Below are positions 60,205 to 64,000 of a stretch of DNA of 64,000 nucleotides, in pieces; the first letter of the stretch is position 1; every line of letters starts with the position of its first letter. The stretch is from assembly GCF_900215335.1 (NCBI RefSeq), contig NZ_OCMT01000003.1, positions 744,001 through 808,000 of the forward strand, written 5' to 3'. A program made the translations under genes and the position numbers. The DNA is from Pedobacter xixiisoli (GTDB lineage Bacteria > Bacteroidota > Bacteroidia > Sphingobacteriales > Sphingobacteriaceae). Below the pieces are notes generated by a model. It had not been told where the DNA came from. It ran no database searches and saw only the letters and a program-made list of their open reading frames with translations.

Positions 60205-61773
60205 TTATTGTAAATTCCCTTTGGCTCGTTCTTCTCGTAACAATGCCGCCAAATCTATTTTTGGTTGCTCAAGCAAAATTAACCTAGTACCACTTTCTCT
60301 AGCAAACGGATTTTCTAATTTACTAACGGTAGTAATTTTATTAAATAGGCTTAAATCGCGGGTTGAACTTAGGTTTTTTGCTGTCTTAATTCTAATCACA
60401 GTATTGATTTGCCTATCCAGATTTACCCATTTATCGTAGTCTGTATTAAAAGCATCTGCTTGTAGTCCATCAACTTTTGTGTAATAATTAATAGCACCAG
60501 CTTGACCATAATTATCGCACAAAATTAAAATACTCTCTTTGTTGGGCAGACTTAAATAAATAGAATCCACTTTGTGGGCTAACTCTTTCCATCCTAACAT
60601 ATCTGCAAAATCCTGAGAAATTGGATATTTCTTTCCGTCTTCCCAAGTGTGCTCACTAAATGAAAGTTTTTGTTCTGCATTTTTTACATATTTTTCTGGC
60701 GTGTAAATTGGTAGGGTGATTTCCAACATCAGATAGAAGAAAAATAATATCATAGCAACTAAAGCATATCTGAGATAAAACTTCCATCCATTACTTAAAA
60801 GTTGGGAGATGTAGATTGAGCCAAAAGCAAAAAAGATAGGGTAAAGTCCGATGGCATAGTATGCTTTTGCTTTTAGGAAAACGAAAATACTGATGGTAAA
60901 CACAAAAGCCCAGAACAGAAAGCGGTAAGGCTTAAATGGAGCGTAAGTAAAAAAGGAAACAAATCCTGCAAATAGTATAACGATAGAACCAATGAAAAAG
61001 AACAACTGTTCTTTAAAAAAGCTAATTCTACTCACATGTACTAGTTGCGTTTCGGCCAATTCTTTCATGTGGGCAAATACAGGAAATCCATTTTGGTATT
61101 GCCATACGAGGTTAGGACTGATTAGTAATAAAGCCAGCAAACCTGCAAAGTAAAAATGCTTGTTCAAATATAATCTCTTATGAACACTTAGAGCTAATGC
61201 AGGTAAGATGCCAACTATACAAAATGCGATATTGTACTTGTTCAGAAAGCCGATTGCAACACCTACAGCCAACCAATACAGCCATTTTTTATCATCTGTT
61301 TGGATAAACCTAATGATGGCATAGTATAAAAATGTCCAACAAAGAATATCTAAAGAATTAGGTTGGTAAAGAATATTGATCCTTATCAAAACAGAAAATA
61401 GCAGTGCTGTAGCGGCAAGTGTACGAGCAAACAAGTTCCCTTTTAAGCTTTCGATGGTTTTCCATACAATGAGGATGGTTAAAGCTCCAAAGAGGGAAGG
61501 GAAGAATTTGACCCAAAAGTGGCTGTTGCCCAGTTGTAGTATCATCCATGAAATCCAAGAGGTAACTGGTGGCACTGAATGATAACCCCAAGCAAGATGT
61601 TTAGCTTGGTCTAAGTGCAGATATTCATCACGTTGTAGCTCGTAAACCGGATTTACTACTAGATACTGAATGATTATTTTAAAAAAAAGGAATGAAAACA
61701 GCAGTAATTGATTTAATCGTTTCTGAGTTTCCATTCCTTTGATAGCCATAACATTTAATGCTTTATGAGGCAA
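60205..61773 (-). CDS. GT39-type (PMT/ArnT-like) membrane glycosyltransferase
   Basis: A 522-residue integral membrane protein with 11 or so helices in its first two-thirds and a soluble C-terminal domain. The family signature is the first loop, NPVYELQRDEYLHLDQAKHLAWGYHSVPPVTSWI, with the acidic RDEY where GT39 enzymes have their catalytic Asp/Glu. These enzymes move sugars from polyprenyl carriers to lipids or proteins in the periplasm. The start could also be at 61749 or 61734 (METQKRLNQ). It lies nine bases after the hexosaminidase gene, in the same direction. Confidence 0.88.
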   Translation of the reverse strand: MPHKALNVMAIKGMETQKRLNQLLLFSFLFFKIIIQYLVVNPVYELQRDEYLHLDQAKHLAWGYHSVPPVTSWISWMILQLGNSHFWVKFFPSLFGALTILIVWKTIESLKGNLFARTLAATALLFSVLIRINILYQPNSLDILCWTFLYYAIIRFIQTDDKKWLYWLAVGVAIGFLNKYNIAFCIVGILPALALSVHKRLYLNKHFYFAGLLALLLISPNLVWQYQNGFPVFAHMKELAETQLVHVSRISFFKEQLFFFIGSIVILFAGFVSFFTYAPFKPYRFLFWAFVFTISIFVFLKAKAYYAIGLYPIFFAFGSIYISQLLSNGWKFYLRYALVAMILFFFYLMLEITLPIYTPEKYVKNAEQKLSFSEHTWEDGKKYPISQDFADMLGWKELAHKVDSIYLSLPNKESILILCDNYGQAGAINYYTKVDGLQADAFNTDYDKWVNLDRQINTVIRIKTAKNLSSTRDLSLFNKITTVSKLENPFARESGTRLILLEQPKIDLAALLREERAKGNLQ

Positions 61774-61782
61774 AATAGTTTT

Positions 61783-63747
61783 TTATTTTTTCATTGGTGC
61801 TCTTTTGTTAAGTTCTTCTATCGGCATGTTCATCATTCTTCCAATAGGTTTTTTACCACGGTAAGTAATTACCCTTAACATATTTGCATCTATCGGAACC
61901 ACCAAAGGCTCGGTGTATTTCGGGTAAAAATGGTCTGGAAAAGAATTGTCGAAACTGTAATAGATATCCAAATCTTCAACTTCTTTATCAAGTGTCACCA
62001 GCAGCTTTCCATCCGCTGTGCGTTTCACGGTAAAAATTGGGTCGTAAACACTTGGTGCGTATTTTGTCTCAGCAATAGCTAAACGCTCGAAATGCTGTTC
62101 GGTACGAGCGAAAAAGTTATTCCAATTTTTCTTTTCTTTAGGGCTCCAAACACTTTCTGCCAGTGCAAAACCACGTGGCCAAGTTTGGTATTCTGCTTGT
62201 CGGATGTTATAAACCTGCTCGGTCCATAAGTTACCTTGACCACCCTTGATATATTTAGGGTCTACACCATCTGGAACCGGATCAAACTGGTAAGTTTTGC
62301 TGAGCCTTAAACCTTTGTAAACTTTTGGTTCGGTGATTTCATCGGCTTGCATGTAATCTAGATAAGCGTATTGTGTAGGGCTCATCACTACTTCATGCTT
62401 ATTTTTTGCAGCTTGTACACCGTATTTCATATCTCTCCAGCTCATTACAGCAGTGCTTTGAGATACACCACCTTCTAGCACTTCGTCCCAAGCCATAAAA
62501 CGTTTACCGTGTTTAGCTACAATTTTCTCCAACCTGCGCTCGAAATAACTTTGTACTTGGTGCATGTTTTTCAAATTCTCACGTTTCATCAACTCCAGAA
62601 TCTGTGGTGTTTTCTCCCAAAAATTATGAGGAGCTTCATCGCCACCCATGTGCATGTATTCGAAAGGGAAAATCTTTGCCACCTGCGAAACTACAGTATC
62701 TAAAAACTCATACACTTTCTCATTAGCTGGGCAAAGTGTATTGTCTACCATTGCCAATGGTGGGACTCCACGGCTCCAATCCATGATACGTTCGCCACTA
62801 CGAACTTTATAATTTACAGCATCTGGCGTACAAGAAAGCTCTGGGTAGGAAGCTACAGCAGCTAAGCTATGTCCAGGAACGTCTACCTCTGGTAGTATAT
62901 TTACGAATCTTTCTTTAGCATAAGCTACCAGTTCTTTCAAATCTTCTTGGGTGTAAAAACCACCATAGTTGCGAGGTTCTTCTGGTTTTGTAGGAATGAA
63001 ATTGCCAAATGAACCTACACGTTTTACGTTCCAAGCGCCTACTTCTGTTAGTTTTGGGTAACCTTTAATTTCAATTCTCCAACCTTCATCATCAGTTAAG
63101 TGTAGGTGAAGGATGTTGTATTTGTAACGTACCATCGCATCGATGTACTGCTTTACTTCGTCTTTCGTAAAGAAATGTCTAGCCACATCAAACATCAAAC
63201 CTCTCCAGCCTAAACGAGGGTAATCGGTAATGTTAACGCAAGGAACTTTCCACGTTACATCTTTAACTTCTTCCTTACTTTCTATCTCTTTTGGCAATAA
63301 CTGCATCAGCGTTTGTACGCCGTAAAAAATACCTGCAGGTTTATTTGCGGTGATGGTGATTTGCTGCGGTGTAACTTGTAAATGATAACCTTCTGCACCA
63401 ATTGCAGCGTCATTTCTTTCGGTAAGTACCAATCTGATATTTGCAGTATTGGAAGCCGCTGCGGTAGAACTTACAAAATATCCCGTAGGTACGCTTAAAC
63501 GTTCTTGTAAGAAAGCAATAGCCTGCTTAAGTTCTGTGGGTTTGCTAGTTTGTATTAAGATGCTTTCGGGAAGTTTAAAATGTCCATCTTGTTTGGTAAT
63601 GGTTACAGGTTCTGGAATAATTGCAATTTCACTGTGCGCATGATTGGCCGTTTGGTTCAATGCTATTTCATCAGTTGCTACGACAGTATTTTGTGCTAGC
63701 GAACCGAGGGATAAAGAAATGAGAGCAGACGAAAGGAGTAGTTTCAT
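61783..63747 (-). CDS. GH20 beta-N-acetylhexosaminidase
   Basis: A 654-residue secreted glycosidase: signal peptide (KLLLSSALISLSLGSLAQ), GH20 N-terminal domain (ILIQTSKPTELKQAIAFLQERLS), and the barrel with RGLMFDVARHFFTKDEVKQYID and catalytic HMGGDEAPH (Asp-Glu pair). A substrate tryptophan-rich region follows (MAWDEVLEGG, GQGNLWTEQV). It removes terminal GlcNAc or GalNAc. Together with the downstream GT39 gene it suggests glycan turnover, but no polysaccharide-utilisation locus (SusC/SusD) is present. Confidence 0.95.
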   Translation of the reverse strand: MKLLLSSALISLSLGSLAQNTVVATDEIALNQTANHAHSEIAIIPEPVTITKQDGHFKLPESILIQTSKPTELKQAIAFLQERLSVPTGYFVSSTAAASNTANIRLVLTERNDAAIGAEGYHLQVTPQQITITANKPAGIFYGVQTLMQLLPKEIESKEEVKDVTWKVPCVNITDYPRLGWRGLMFDVARHFFTKDEVKQYIDAMVRYKYNILHLHLTDDEGWRIEIKGYPKLTEVGAWNVKRVGSFGNFIPTKPEEPRNYGGFYTQEDLKELVAYAKERFVNILPEVDVPGHSLAAVASYPELSCTPDAVNYKVRSGERIMDWSRGVPPLAMVDNTLCPANEKVYEFLDTVVSQVAKIFPFEYMHMGGDEAPHNFWEKTPQILELMKRENLKNMHQVQSYFERRLEKIVAKHGKRFMAWDEVLEGGVSQSTAVMSWRDMKYGVQAAKNKHEVVMSPTQYAYLDYMQADEITEPKVYKGLRLSKTYQFDPVPDGVDPKYIKGGQGNLWTEQVYNIRQAEYQTWPRGFALAESVWSPKEKKNWNNFFARTEQHFERLAIAETKYAPSVYDPIFTVKRTADGKLLVTLDKEVEDLDIYYSFDNSFPDHFYPKYTEPLVVPIDANMLRVITYRGKKPIGRMMNMPIEELNKRAPMKK

Positions 63748-63904
63748 GTTATATTTTGGTTGTGTGAAATGGCAATTTATCTAAAATTTAGGAGGTAGGC
63801 AATTGATTATTAAAAAATATTAAAAACTATTAACGAATAGTATTAAACATTAAGGAATTAAGGAACTTTAAGTTTTATTAATCTTAAAGTTTCTACATAT
63901 CTTT

Positions 63905-63962
63905 TCTACGATTTGCTACTCTCTCCCTTTGGGGAGAGATGCCCAAAGGGCAGAGAGGGGCT
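63905..63962. repeat. GGGAGAGATG-type dispersed repeat
   Basis: CTCTCCCTTTGGGGAGAGAT (63911-63930) with GCCCAAAGGGCAGAGAGGGG (63931-63960) contains palindromic parts and closely matches 31710-31755 (CTTTTAGGGGAGAGATGTCC, AAAGGACAGAGAGGGG). Confidence 0.65.
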
Positions 63963-64000
63963 TTACTTCAAAGCATCCAGAACCTGAAACAACTTTCTGC
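63963..64000 (-). CDS. Possible C-terminal end of a gene (cut by window edge)
   Basis: A minus-strand frame entering from the right edge ends at a TAA (63963-63965) and reads ...RKLFQVLDALK. A repeat lies directly after the stop, as after other genes here. Twelve codons are too few to identify it. Confidence 0.35.
   Translation of the reverse strand, partial: RKLFQVLDALK

Noticed and set aside
508..63962. CRISPR array
   Set aside because: The repeats are palindromic and dispersed, not evenly spaced with unique spacers, and no cas gene is present.

Overview
The window is chromosomal DNA from a member of the Bacteroidota, most likely a Sphingobacteriaceae close to Pedobacter. The signs are low G+C, no obvious Shine-Dalgarno sequences, TonB receptors with a carboxypeptidase-like N-terminal domain, a HmuY-family lipoprotein, bacillithiol synthesis (BshC), a DUF4295 protein beside L28/L33, long-form IspG, and REP-like intergenic palindromes. 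The genus is an inference from gene content. About 62 protein genes are supported. I see no tRNA, rRNA, CRISPR array or prophage.

Layout. 0-7 kb: two paralogous small lipoproteins, ligA-dapA (minus), parC (plus). 7-16.5 kb: a secreted thioredoxin-fold protein, a TPP riboswitch driving a PnuT-type thiamine transporter, an acyl-CoA-dehydrogenase-like flavoprotein, a lipoprotein, and a TonB receptor/HmuY haem-uptake pair whose hmuY is frameshifted. 15.4-18.5 kb (minus): MlaE and MlaF-like lipid transporter subunits, a VapBC-like pair and an rRNA-methyltransferase-like gene. 18.6-24 kb: SDR, PspC, a LiaF-like protein, an RDD protein and ispG. 25-37 kb: a haem biosynthesis region (hemA, hemC-hemD fusion, hemB, hemL, hemE, hemJ) interspersed with a two-component system and a zeta-toxin-like pair. 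37.9-44.4 kb (minus): Ldh-family dehydrogenase, bshC, rimO, a RelE-like pair, ftsY, DUF4295, rpmG, rpmB. 44.9-49.6 kb: acs, a large MG2-like secreted protein, CsbD. 49.7-54.4 kb (minus): a TetR-TolC-HlyD-DHA2 efflux operon with a 26-bp perfect palindromic operator. 54.4-64 kb: a REP-associated transposase, an M28 peptidase, an AsmA protein, a GT39-type glycosyltransferase and a GH20 hexosaminidase.

How the genes fit together. Haem is the main theme. The TonB/HmuY promoter carries two copies, and the hemA upstream region one copy, of the same 19-bp operator-like sequence (ATTT-N9-CTAAAT form), which suggests shared metal or haem control of uptake and synthesis. Three toxin-antitoxin-like pairs sit in co-directional housekeeping operons with gaps of a few bases to about 75 bases. 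Palindromic repeats occur in most long gaps and have also entered genes and RNAs: in frame inside ispG, in frame inside the transposase gene, and inside the variable stem of the TPP riboswitch.
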